A stretch of 64,000 nucleotides of DNA, taken from assembly GCF_000003815.2 (NCBI RefSeq), contig NC_049988.1, positions 19,341,270-19,405,269 on the forward strand. Reading direction: 5' to 3'. Below are positions 24,600-35,815 of this stretch, piece by piece. Each line of letters starts with the position of its first letter. The first letter of the stretch is position 1. The DNA comes from Branchiostoma floridae. Lineage: Eukaryota > Chordata > Leptocardii > Amphioxiformes > Branchiostomatidae. The position numbers were made by a program, and so were the translations under genes. The notes under the pieces were generated by a model that was not told where the DNA came from, did not search any database, and saw nothing but the letters and a program-made list of their open reading frames with translations.

Positions 24600-26640
24600 C
24601 AATGAGAAATATAGTCTTACCTGAAGTAATTAGAAACCAGAGATGAAAGAAAATCATATAAACTGGGGTTCAAACAACGCACGTTTTCCAGTTGAGACCA
24701 ATCATACATTCACGTAATCCTCTTTTTTTCGTTTGTTGAATATTAAAAGAGAGGTAACAAAAACAGCTTTTGAAGATATTAATTTTTTGATCATGTTTGG
24801 AAAACAATCAGATACATTGAAAAGCATATACAAGCATGGGAGAAAAACAATTTTTTTTGTCTGACATTTTCGGTGTTCGTCACACAGCAAGTAGTCAGTC
24901 AACACACGTAAGAGTTTTGCATTAACGCAATTTATAGATTTTCTGCTACCGTGAAATTCATTTGTGACTTTTGCCCAAGCAAAACTCAAGCGGTAAACCC
25001 ATGCTTAACTAGAGCTCGGCGACCTAATACCTCCATGAAATATTTAGAGCTTTTGTACATTTGGTGCAAATGACTTGTGCATTAACATGAATTATGATGA
25101 TCATCATGGACACATGTCAGATTTATAAAATTCCCTTCATTAATCATTAAGTGATTTTAAATCAGATTCTCATTTGCATGTCATACCACATGCAAGTGAT
25201 CATGAGTCTTGAATGATAAGGTAATCTATCCCCCCCCCCCCCAAAAAAAACCGTTTTACTGTTGCTGTTTTGGATTTTGAAGATCTCACTGGGAGTGAAG
25301 ACAATAAAGACGTGGAATTTGAACAATTATAATGTGTTCAAAACAATGTTCATGATCATAATTCTGATGTCTTCTTGCAACTTCCACATCCCTAAATTTC
25401 ATTCTAAATTTCAATATTTTCCATTACATAGATTTTGGAAAACCAAACCCACTTCTTATCTGTACAGTTAAGATACTTCTTATCTGTACAGTTAAGATAT
25501 TTTCACAAAAATATTTACCTGTGTCAGTAGTTTGGGACTGCTGTTGATCTCCCGGTATGGTGTGACTTGTTAGGTTTCTGCACAGCAAAAATACACGCCC
25601 TACCTCAGGCGTGGTCCGAAACACACTGAGAAATATAGTCTAACATGAAGTAATTAGAAACCAGAGATGAAAGAAAATCATATAAACTGGGTGGCAAACA
25701 ACACACGTTTTCCAGTTGAGACCAATCATACAGTCACGTAATCCTTTTTTTCCTTGTTGAATATTGAAAGAGAGGTATCGAAAACAACTTTTGAAGAAAT
25801 GAATTTGTTTGTTCATGTTTGGAAAACGATGAGATACATTAAAAGGATAAGCGCGCATTAAAGAAAAACAATCTTTTTTGTTCGTCTGACATTTTCGGTG
25901 TTCGTCACACAGCAAATAGTCAGTCAACACGCGCAAGATTTTGCAGTAACGCAATTTATAGATTTTCTACCGTGAATACATTTTCATTTGTGACTTTTGC
26001 CCAAGCAAAACTCAAGAGGCAAACCCATGCTTAAGTAGAGGTCGGCGACCTCATACCTCCATGAAATATTTAGAGCTTTTGTAAAAAATTATGCAAACGA
26101 CTTGTGCATTTACATGAATTATGCATGGTGATGATAATCATTGACACATGTCAGAATTATAAAATTCCCTTCATTAATCATTAAGTGATTTTAAATCAGA
26201 TTCTCATTTGCATGTCATACCACATGCAAGTGATCATGAGTCTTGAATGATAAGGTAATCTCCCCCCCCCTCTAAGACCCGTTTTATTGTTGCTGTTTTG
26301 GATTTTGAAGATCTCACTGGGAGTGAAGATAATGAAGATGTTGAAGTTGAAGAATTTTAATATGTTCCAAACTATGTTCATGATCATGATTCTGATGTCT
26401 TCTTGCGACTTCCATGTCTCTGTACAGGATGATTCTGCTACATCTTTATACCTGTCTATAAGTGTCTTCTTGCTTGCAACGTAATATACTTTTTTTAAGA
26501 CCTCAGAATCAATGATTTTTGTAAAGTGATCAAAAGATCAAAAGTATCGAATCCTAAGGTTACTTTGTGTTCGACCCTTTCAAAATGGTTTCCAGCGATA
26601 AGTATTTGGCTCTGAACCACATCGCGATTACGTAATTGTA
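24600..26640 (-). repeat. Tandem first-exon units upstream of gene 2
   Basis: Two first-exon units (exon positions 24495 and 25519) and a further partial unit (25980-26640) without an exon. They have the same block order as the units upstream of genes 1 and 4. The upstream unit also has a 23-bp direct duplication (ACTTCTTATCTGTACAGTTA repeated near 25450 and 25473). Confidence 0.75.
25519..25558 (-). pseudogene. Distal duplicate of type A first exon, ATG to ATA
   Basis: CCATACCGGGAGATCAACAG differs from the functional CCATGCCGGGAGATCAACAG by one base in the initiator. The donor CAG|GTAAAT is intact. Of the six dead copies it is the least diverged. Confidence 0.65.
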
Positions 26641-28330
26641 GACTGAAGTTGTTTCGGAATTTTGTATGGAGGATATGGATTCAAGCAGTAGACTCATATT
26701 TTGATGAAGCCATTCGTGCTGTGCTGTGTCCAACGAATCCTCCCCCTAAAAAGATAGGATGCAGCATCATGTAAACTACTACACCTGGCTGTGCTCTGCA
26801 TTTTCCTGTGCTGTGATTTTAAGTCATAGCCAGTAAGATATCTGGAATGAATATTCAAAATTGCATTGATTTTACCAGTTTTGCATGTGGGATTTTCTTT
26901 CTTAGAATTTTCCCAAGGTGAGTTTGTTAGCTACACTCAGTAATGTAGCAGGTAAAGCAGAATCTAAGCATTCAAAACAGTACATAGAAAATGGCTGCAT
27001 TACGAGGAACTTACAACAGGTTTGGTTATACAGATCTCCATTAGTGACTGATATGTCACTATTCTTCCTGGAGTCTGGGTGATTTGTAGAGAATCACCAA
27101 TTCTAGACGGAAGGATTTTGCACCATCGCAAATCGCACGTGTGGGGGTTCTTTAACGTACTTGGGGTATGGCTTTCCCCAGACACGGGACCTCCATTTCA
27201 CGTCCTATCCGAGGAACGAACCTAGCCGAAGCTAAGTACTCATTTTCACCTGAGTAAAGTGAGGAAAGTCGTGTAGAGTGGGGCTAAGTTGCAAGGGTCT
27301 TGAGCAAGCTGCCATTCATCATGGATTGTTTTCACCAGATCACAGCATCATATCCTCCTGCATGCAGACCAGATCTGACATGGACTGCACGATGGCTATA
27401 GTATGTATAAGACTTTAGCAGTTAGACAGAAATCAAGTCTTACCTCAAAATGCAGGCAGTGGATTTGTAAACTTCCTTCATTCATTATCCAAATAAGCAC
27501 CTGATTAATATGATAAGCATATCATTATATAAATCATTACTGAAGGTATCTACATACCAAATACATGTACAAGCGAGTCTTAATTTCTATCGAATACAAA
27601 ATGATGCTCTAATGTGTTTAATGTTGTAAAATGACATGCGTTTGTACAATCTCCCATGCTTCACTGAAAAGCAGGTCAAAGATCCAGAGTGTATCGCCCT
27701 GGAAACACAAAAAGAGATAAATACATAAAGAAAAAATCGTCTTTGCTTATCAATATAGTTATAAAGAGCATACATAAGTCAACAAAATGCAAGATGGTGT
27801 GTGGGTGCATGTACGCAATATGCTAGTACGTGATATCGTCAGGGTATACAAATAAGCTTCCAAATGATATATCGAACAATGCGAGTGACTAAGTATCAAT
27901 AGGACTATGATTGAATGATTATTAGGTTTAGATAGTAGATTGAAGAATAGGTAAAATAGAATACAATGATTGGACAAGTTCCTTAACAAATTTGTCTGGT
28001 AGTAGTGCTCCACTGTGTTCTGGTGGTGGCAATCCTCATCTACATTACCAAAGAAGCACTAATTTCTGATCAAAGTCAAAGTTCTACTTAAACTGCAAGA
28101 AAAAAGGGCGTTCAGCAAAAACTGAAAACTGTGGTAGACAAAGATATCCGTAAAGAGTCCTGTCCTGCTTAATCGAAACTTTGGCAGCTCTGCTGATACA
28201 CACAAAGACTCTTGAACTCCTTATTTTTTTTTTAAACTCGGCGCATATATACTCTAAATTCTACAGGAACATGAAAACAAACAAGAACGTCATCGTAGTT
28301 TGTCAAATCTAAGCCTTTGTGTGTCCGTAT
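26640..28330. other. Unassigned spacer with one interspersed repeat
   Basis: No coding sequence is supported. Bases about 27100-27320 (GTGGGGGTTCTTTAACGTAC, GTAAAGTGAGGAAAGTCGTG) look like a dispersed element by memory of marine invertebrate genomes; this assignment is weak. The rest is AT-rich and featureless. Confidence 0.3.
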
Positions 28331-28335
28331 TTTGT

Positions 28336-28800
28336 GGTGGGTACTTACATGCCACATGCCACATGGTACCATACGCTACATATGCATGGCCAAGCAGTCA
28401 GTGTCGCCTTATATGCTGTATACAGAAACGTCACATCAAATCCAATGATCTTTCGCCACAGAAGTCATTGTAATGCTACATCTAAACCTTTACATGAGCA
28501 CATACAGCATTGGTTGGTACATACGTGCCACATGGTACATGGAACCGTATGCTACAAATCCGATTAACTTCAATCAAGAAGTCATCGTAGTTTGTTGCAT
28601 CTAAACCTGTACATGAGCACATACAGCATCAAGCAGTGGTCGGTACATACGTGCCACATGGTACATGGAACCGTATGCTACAAATCCGAATAACTTCAAA
28701 TTCAATCAAGAAGTCATCGTAGTTTGTTGCATCTAAACCTCTACATGAGCGCACACAGCATCAAGCAGTGGTCGGTACATACGTGCCACATGGCACATGG
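28336..28800. repeat. Tandem ~130-bp minisatellite, about 3.5 units
   Basis: Units beginning GTACATACGTGCCACATGG start near 28516, 28644 and 28775, with a diverged unit from 28336. Each holds AAGTCATCGTAGTTTG and ACATGAGCACATACAGCATC. The last partial unit runs into the 3' end of the kelch-like frame on the minus strand and supplies its final codons. Confidence 0.8.
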
Positions 28801-29119
28801 AACGACACAGTGTATAGTAATGGTTAGGCAGGGTGATCTTCAAGTCCCTCCAGGCATCAGCAGGCCTGTCATGCACATACACCATATAGTATATCGATGC
28901 CCCCTGTATTGCAGTGTTGTAAGCTTCTAACCTCACATACAGCTCGTTCTCCAGTACGAAGAATTGGGGGTTACTAATCAACAGGTGAGAAGGGAACTCT
29001 CGGTTTGACGAGCCTTGCAGTTCCTGCCAGCTGTCTAACTCTGTATCGTACACCATGATCTGTCTAAACACATGGTCCGTGCAGAAGATCTCTGTTCCTA
29101 TGGCAACGGCTGTGTGGAC
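28733..29119 (-). pseudogene. Truncated kelch-repeat protein fragment
   Basis: The minus-strand frame reads VHTAVAIGTEIFCTDHVFRQ, then a kelch-type blade YDTELDSWQEL, VLENELYV, and PADAWRDL, ending VCAHVEV-stop. The spaced Tyr/Trp residues are typical of kelch beta-propeller blades (KLHL-type), but only one to two blades remain. Upstream, a roughly 40-bp direct duplicate of its own sequence (CCCAATTCTTCGTACTGG at about 29139-29156) abuts the frame and no further blade follows, so the piece is broken. The C-terminus derives from minisatellite sequence. Confidence 0.5.
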
Positions 29120-29159
29120 CTCACGTACAGCTCGTTCTCCAGTACGAAGAATTGGGGGT

Positions 29160-30014
29160 TACTAAATCATATCCAGTTGCTTGAGTAACTGTTTTTTGGC
29201 ACGATGATTTCCAGCCGGCCCATCCGCAGAGGCTGTCGCATGTGCATGTTTATTTATCAATGATTCTGTGATGCTGCAGCTGCGCCTTGGCTGGACTAGC
29301 AAACAGCGCCACCATGCGATATATGTTGGTGAGGCAGGCCCTTTAGCAGAGGTCACGCGAAGACATTCGACACCACAGTGTAGAATGAGAGTGAAACTAA
29401 CACGGTGCTGTTATATCTGTTGAAAATGAGGATGTCATTCCTTCTCCCAAATATCTTGACCAACGTTGTTGTTTCCCATCAGATACTGATTATAGATATC
29501 TCGTTAAAATATGTGAAATGTGCAAAAGGTGCAGAGATATTGTTATAATATGCTCATATCTGTTTGTAGCGGAACTGATGCTTCTTAGATTATTGGTGTT
29601 TCTTCTCTCTTTTTTTTGTATCTTTGCCCTACATATGTTTCACTGAACTCACGTATCTTCCTGCCTGTCCGTGTATATGTGCACCATTGTCTGTATCAAA
29701 CCCACTCTTGGAAGCAAATTTTAAAAGACCCATAAACGTGCGAAAGGTGCAGAGTTATAGTTATGATATGCTCATATATTTTTGTAGCTGAACTGCTGCT
29801 TCTTAGATTATTGCTGTACCTTCTCTTTTTTGCATATTTGCCCTAAATAAGTTTCATTGAACTCCCCGCATGTCCGTGTATATGTGCATCATTGTACACC
29901 ATTTTCGCCATAACTGCATCAAACCCACTCTTGGAAACAGATACCCTGTGCACCTTATTTTATTTTCACCAGAAATACATGTGAGTGAGCGAAGCACACG
30001 CTATAATAATGGTC
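29160..30014. repeat. Duplicated spacer, with an internal ~270-bp tandem duplication
   Basis: Bases 29163-29460 match 53928-54190. Bases 29455-29715 and 29725-30000 are two tandem copies of the GAACTGCTGCTTCTTAG block found once in the other spacers. No gene is seen. Confidence 0.6.
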
Positions 30015-30714
30015 TTAAGAGTCATTGCAGGAGAAAACCAGGCAAAACCAGGCAGAGGTCGGAAGATGGGGGTCGGCCAAATCAACTCAAACTTTTTATG
30101 TGTGATAGGTATGGGGAACTATGAACAGCCATATGATTAAAACCCTCCAGCTATTTTCCGTTATGGCGTTGTGGGCCCCCCTCTGAGAGCCTCCAAAATC
30201 AAACTATTGATGACTGAAAATTACTGAAATTGCGATGGCTATTCTGATACTTCTGATTAAGATATGACAAAAAGTTTTATATTCCCATATTTCATGTGTT
30301 CTTAAGTTTTACTAATAAAAATTTGAAGATGAAGTATTGAAATTAAGAGGGTGTTACAGGGGGTTACCAGAACCAATGAAAACACGATTTTCAACTCTCT
30401 GAATTTCTGTGATCTTTAAGGGGCTTGTTCTCCGACAACCAGCAATTTAAATGAATGGTTTTACCTTTACTGGAGAGAGGAATATCTACTAATTGAAAAT
30501 CAAGCGTCGTCTAATTGGGCCATGTATACCACGAGCCGTGAGCGGGGGGTCTTTATGGGGATTTTCCAGGTTTTTGACTATGTTAAAACAGGGTAATAAC
30601 TGCTCACTATGGGGTAATGGACGGCAACTTTTTGGTGTCCCTGTGTAGGATCATTGCTTAATTGTAAAAAATGCTTCAACTAATTGCAAGTAATTATTGG
30701 GGCTCTGTATGGGG

Positions 30715-30996
30715 NNNNNNNNNNNNNNNNNNNNNNNNNNNNNNNNNNNNNNNNNNNNNNNNNNNNNNNNNNNNNNNNNNNNNNNNNNNNNNNNNNNNNN
30801 NNNNNNNNNNNNNNNNNNNNNNNNNNNNNNNNNNNNNNNNNNNNNNNNNNNNNNNNNNNNNNNNNNNNNNNNNNNNNNNNNNNNNNNNNNNNNNNNNNNN
30901 NNNNNNNNNNNNNNNNNNNNNNNNNNNNNNNNNNNNNNNNNNNNNNNNNNNNNNNNNNNNNNNNNNNNNNNNNNNNNNNNNNNNNNNNNNNNNNNN
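30715..30996. other. Assembly gap (282 N)
   Basis: A run of N adjoins the inner end of the left inverted repeat. Open frames crossing it are meaningless. A long inverted repeat is a plausible cause of the assembly failure. Confidence 0.99.
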
Positions 30997-31032
30997 AGAG
31001 CCATCGAATGAAAGTCCCATGTTTTTTTTTTA

Positions 31033-31214
31033 GTATGGAGTTATGGATCCCAATGGCTGCAGTAATTACGAAGGGCGATGAAGGCAAGTATGTGGAGTGT
31101 TTTGTCCACATTTTCAACAACTGCCGACAGGACTTGTCAGCTGTCTGTGCTATTCTGCAAAGTGTATTTCAGACCGTCCAGTCCGAGAATCTTTTACTAA
31201 TAAAAGTGTTTTGA
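31033..31214 (+). other. Possible exon inside the TTAA transposon
   Basis: After a TTTTTTTTTAG acceptor-like sequence, the frame reads MELWIPMAAVITKGDEGKYV then ECFVHIFNNCRQDLSAVCAI and stops at 31214. The style (hydrophobic strand, then E/K-rich helix) is reminiscent of transposase core fragments, but I do not recognise a family. It could be a degraded transposase piece or a captured host exon. Confidence 0.25.
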
Positions 31215-31906
31215 GAAATTGCAGGGTGTTACCACTGTGCTCCGCTGATTTTGTCTCTGCCAGCGATCGGTCAGAAAACTAGCATATAAGTTCTGTGCTT
31301 CGAATTCTCAGACCCTCAGGAGGCAAGGACCTTTCACTGACAAGTCACTGACATGGAAGCGATAGATGAGGAAAGCAAGTGGCATGCAGGCGCTGCGAAA
31401 GACAGTGTATACTTTAATTCTAAGTACAGTCATCCTGTCATGTTTGAAGACATAAACTTGTGCAAACTCAGGCTAAAACCAAAGGTCCCAAATCAATAAA
31501 GCTAAAGCAACTGAAGTGCATATCAGATCATTTCCATTTACCCATTACAGGTTCTACGACAAGGAAAGTCTCTTTCATACAGGCATTAGAGAACATCCTA
31601 TCCACATGTACATGTGCAAGTTGATTTTTTTTTGTAATTTGAGTTTTGACAAAGTTTTGTAACATGATGTTTACAACTGTGTAGAAACTCTGTAGCAAAC
31701 ATGTAAATTTTCAGGCCTAGCCACAATCGTAATCTCTTACCCTTTGCAGGTAAAAAATTACATCAGACCCAGCTTATTGTACCAGTCCAAGAAAACTGAA
31801 AGTGTGCATTTGTGAATATGCATTTCAACAGTGCGTTTTAAGTATTTTGCAGACAGTAGTAGGCATCCTTCCATCTTTGCAGATGATGGTAGCGTTCTGT
31901 ATCATG

Positions 31907-32165
31907 TCACGGTGGTTGACAGCGTCTACTGTGGCTCTGTAGGCCGATCCTGGCCGGGCAGTCGCGGCCACAGTTTGGACATATGAAGGCAGAAGGGTTC
32001 CCCTGTTGCGGTTTCTCTTTGCGTTTGCGTCTCCTTGTACGTCTTTCCTGGCCCTTTGCAAGACCATCCTTGACCGTATGGCGCCATCTGTTGCGGTCTG
32101 CTGCAATCTGTTCACAGCTAGCTGGGTCAATGTCAGTTATGCTCCATTGTAATAGGGCTCTATAT
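31907..32165 (-). mobile_element. LINE ORF2 C-terminal fragment with terminal zinc knuckle
   Basis: The minus-strand frame has no ATG and reads LLQWSITDIDPASCEQIAAD, then RNRWRHTVKDGLAKGQERRT, a basic stretch, and CPNCGRDCPARIGLQSHSRR followed by CQPP-stop. The DRxRWR motif, Arg/Lys-rich tail and C-x2-C-GL-x2-H-x4-C finger are typical of the C-terminus of non-LTR retrotransposon ORF2. It lies between the transposon arms and is 5'-truncated. Confidence 0.65.
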
Positions 32166-32499
32166 GTAGGTTTCTCATAAACTTGATGTTTCTAGTCTGT
32201 CCTTATGGTGATGAATAAATGAACAGTAAGGCATACTAACAAACCATTGGTATTCTTTTACACATCGTATTTTGTTAATAGCTAAAAGTCTTTGTTAGGG
32301 TCATGTTTCTATGTTGTAGATTGCTTATCATAGTATGCGGTCACTCATGTGGCCTGCAGTGCAGTAAATAGTACGTGGAGTATACTGATAACCCCCATGT
32401 AGATCCTTTTTCATTATGTATCACATAGGGAAAGCACACTTTGTAAGGGACTTAAACTAATTGACGTCTTAGAGATACTGAGATGTGTAAAAGCAGCTT

Positions 32500-32840
32500 A
32501 ATTCCATTTCACATATCCTTATATGCCCCATACAGAGCCCAAATGAATAGCAGTAAATAGGTATAGCTTTTTTTGACAGTTAAGAATTGTTCCTATACAG
32601 AAACACAAATAAATGACACATCTACCCCATATTGAGCACTTACAGAGCAAAAAAATGCGGGTAAAACCTGCATAATTCATTTTCAAGTAGCCTTATATCC
32701 CCCATACAGAGCCCCAATAATTACTTGCAATTGGTTGAAGCACTTTTGACAATCAAGCAGTGATCCTACACAGGGACACCAAAAAGTTGCCGTCCATTAC
32801 CCCATAGTGAGCAGTTATTACCTGTTTTAACATAGTCAAA
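32500..32840. repeat. Two diverged copies of the inner end of the right inverted repeat
   Basis: CCCCATACAGAGCCC occurs at about 32527 and 32700. Each is followed by related ACTTTTGACA and ATCCTACACAGGGACACC-like sequence. The older copy is more diverged. Confidence 0.5.
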
Positions 32841-33389
32841 AACCTGGAAAATCCCCATAAAGACCCCCCGCTCACGGCTCGTGGTATACATGGCCCAATT
32901 AGACGACGCTTGATTTTCAATTAGTAGATATTCCTCTCTCCAGTTAAGGTAAAACCATTCATTTAAATTGCTGGTTGTCGGAGAACAAGCCCCTTAAAGA
33001 TCACAGAAATTCAGAGAGTTGAAAATCGTGTTTTCCTTGGTTCTGGTAACCCCCTGTAACACCCTCTTAATTTCAATACTTCATCTTCAAATTTTTATCA
33101 GTAAAACTTAAGAACACATGAAATATGGGAATATAAAACTTTTTGTCATATCTTAATCAGAAGTATCAGAAAAGTCATCGCAATTTCAGTAATTTTCAGT
33201 CATCAATAGTTTGATTTTGGAGGCTCTCAGAGGGGGGCCCCACAACGCCACAACGAAAAGAAGCTGGAGGGTTTTAATCATATGGCTGTTCATAGTTCCC
33301 CATACCTATCACACATAAAAAGTTTGAGTTGATTTGGCCGACCCCCATCTTCCGACCTCTGCCTGGTTTTCTCCTGCAATGACTCTTAA

Positions 33390-34354
33390 ACTGCACACAC
33401 TGCGCTGTGCAATAACAGAAAACAGAAGTGCAGAACTTCCTATGTGTAACAAGCTTATGCTGTAGTGTTCTTCTAACATGTTAACCACAATATTCATAAC
33501 ATATGATATAACACGTAATGTATATCATGCATTGCAAAAATCGTATCTCCTCTCTCTCCCTCTCTCTCTCCCTCTCTCTCTCCCTCTCTCTCTCTCTCTC
33601 CCTCTCTACCCCCCCTCTCTCCCTCTGCCTGTCTGTCTGTCTCTCCCTTAACTTAAACTTTGACAACTTTAATTATCTATAATATGTCGTCTGCAGACAC
33701 AACGTAACTTTCTACATACTGGCATGGCATATTGTAGGCTTTTTCAACTTAAAAGAAATTGCAATATTTACCATTTTTCATAATCTCTGTACTATATATA
33801 ATATTTACTCTAATTGCATGCAGTAATATTTCTTCTACCATATTGCTACCATATATCATTATCACTATGTATATACCTTATACCATTTAATGCATGTGCT
33901 ATATGTACAATGCCTTACAGGCCGCACTCTCCTAGCGTTTTTATATCATGAACTGATTAAAAGATTTGTTTCCGTACCACTTGCAGCAGAATGGTATAAT
34001 TCTCTTCCTCCGATGTAAGATAAAAGTCTCTAATATGCTGTACATGTCCAAAGGTATAATGTTGCTGTTTATATTATGCTCGGTAACACGTCGGTAGAAC
34101 GTACTGCGCCTGCGCGAACACTGGTTGTTTTTTTAACGTTGCATTGAAATCCCGCTTGTTGCACAGTATATGTTAGAGACATGGCTTCATGTAAAACGTA
34201 CACGGAGTTTTACCCTTATATACGCACACACTTTCTTAAATGCGGACCTTTAGTAAACCGGGAGATTAGCATGTCTATACTTTTCGCGCAGGCGCAGTAC
34301 GTTCTGGTGACGTGCTATGCTCGGTACTGTCATGCCATATATATATATATATAT

Positions 34355-34424
<70 letters not shown>

Positions 34425-35300
34425 TAGTCTTTTTCGCCAAAACGTTTTCTTAATACATCTCTGAACTCTCATTCACAACTTCTAACACACCTACATACAT
34501 CTTGGCTTCTACAAAATTATATAAACTATCATGATTCTATCATGTGGCACGGCTGAATACATTGCTCAACTACTGAAGCTTTCAAGACATCTGACCGCAC
34601 AAATAGTAAATTCCCTTGTTTTGTCTTCATTTCAACACCTTCCCAGCAATACGTTTTCCCAATCTATTTTTGTATAAAAGTGAAATTCACTAAAATGCTA
34701 ACGTTACAGGCCAGTGCTACTCTTAAACGTTACAAATCAACACAACAGTAAATGTACTCCTGCCACAATCACAAGTGTCAATTACAAGAATGGTGCGTAT
34801 TTCCACCGATTCATCGTTACACACTTCGTTAGGAGAGTAATACGAAAAAAAGAATTTGTTAATGCATGGAATATTGAAATTGTAGAATGAGTTAAGGAAA
34901 TGGATTTTAACGAGTTTACTACCGTTTGGCAGTGCCATCTTTTGATCACTTTTCAAACTGCAGTGAAAATGATTACTAGTATACTTTGCGCGGAAGCCGT
35001 GCGAAACTCACTCTCCCGGCATAAGAGACCCTTAGCCCGTGTTGAAAATCGTGAATCAGTGCTCACGCAAAAAAAAAAGTTAGCGCTGCTAGAAGTATTC
35101 AAAGGAGGCTAACTTCGCGCTAGATCCACGTGCACGTCTAAATTAGGTCTTGGTTCTCACCTACCCAGTTTCATGTATTAAACACGATTGCTTTGAGCCT
35201 TGGAAAGTTATCTATGCCAAAGAACAACATTTTGTTCAAGAGGCGCCCTTAGCAGGCATTTTAGGTGTCTGTATGGGGATGGACATTAGTGCGGCGTATA
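33390..35300. repeat. Spacer downstream of gene 3, segmentally duplicated
   Basis: It continues the sequence interrupted at 30018, matching 15025-16270 and 40790-42400. It contains CT-rich (33546-33650) and AT (34340-34422) microsatellites. The GCGGAAGCCGTGCGAAACTC block at 34991 is nearly identical to that at 42120. No gene is supported. Confidence 0.65.
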
Positions 35301-35304
35301 TACG

Positions 35305-35452
35305 GCGTGTGTGTGTGTGTACGTATGTGAGGGAGTGTGTGTGTGTGTATGCGAGTGTATGTGTGTGTACATGTATGTGTATTTGCGTGTGTGTATGTGT
35401 GTGTGTATGTATGTATGTGTGTATGTGTGTGTGTGTGTGTGTGTGTTGTGTG
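35305..35452. repeat. (GT)n microsatellite downstream of gene 3
   Basis: A TG-rich tract with TATG and CGTG interruptions, about 365 bp past the gene 3 stop, in the same relative place as the tract near gene 4. Confidence 0.9.
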
Positions 35453-35815
35453 GGTGGAGGGGACGCGCAAGAAACTTTTTATTCTCATGAAGGTCGACTA
35501 CGTACGCTTTATGCTACGTTCATAATGCTCCCTGTGTACACATTACACAACATTGCCATCACAATTCACGTTTTAGAAGAAGATTTGTCGAAATATGCGC
35601 TGGATTGAAATTTTACCTCATCGTGAAAGGGCTCATGCAGACAGAACCAAGATGAAAGTCAAGTCACGGATGTCACCATAGATTGTAAGAAATTTTGCTC
35701 CAGTATTACTCTTCTGAAAGGCAGCTCAAAAGGAACATTACTCTTCAGAATTTAAGCAAAGAAAGCATGTTGTTACATGCAAATGTAAGGGCGTGGGTTT
35801 GGTTTGTGGTTATTT

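Larger units (their letters stand above)
30019..33385. mobile_element. DNA transposon with ~690-bp terminal inverted repeats and TTAA target duplication
   Basis: The left end GAGTCATTGCAGGAGAAAAC (from 30019) is the reverse complement of the right end (to 33385). Complementarity runs to the gap on the left (30714) and to about 32700 on the right. Both ends are flanked by TTAA (30015-30018 and 33386-33389), while the paralogous site at 15022-15025 has a single TTAA and no insert. A TTAA target fits piggyBac or Kolobok superfamilies. The terminus lacks the CCC start typical of piggyBac, so Kolobok-like is slightly preferred. No full transposase is visible; the gap may hide part. The arms are nearly identical, implying recent insertion or homogenisation. 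Confidence 0.85.

Noticed and set aside
30651-31214. Open frames spanning the N run
   Set aside because: They cross 282 unknown bases, so no protein can be inferred across the gap.
33540-33650. Possible CRISPR-like or short regular repeat array
   Set aside because: It is simple CT microsatellite; no spacers of constant length. Nothing in the window resembles a CRISPR array.
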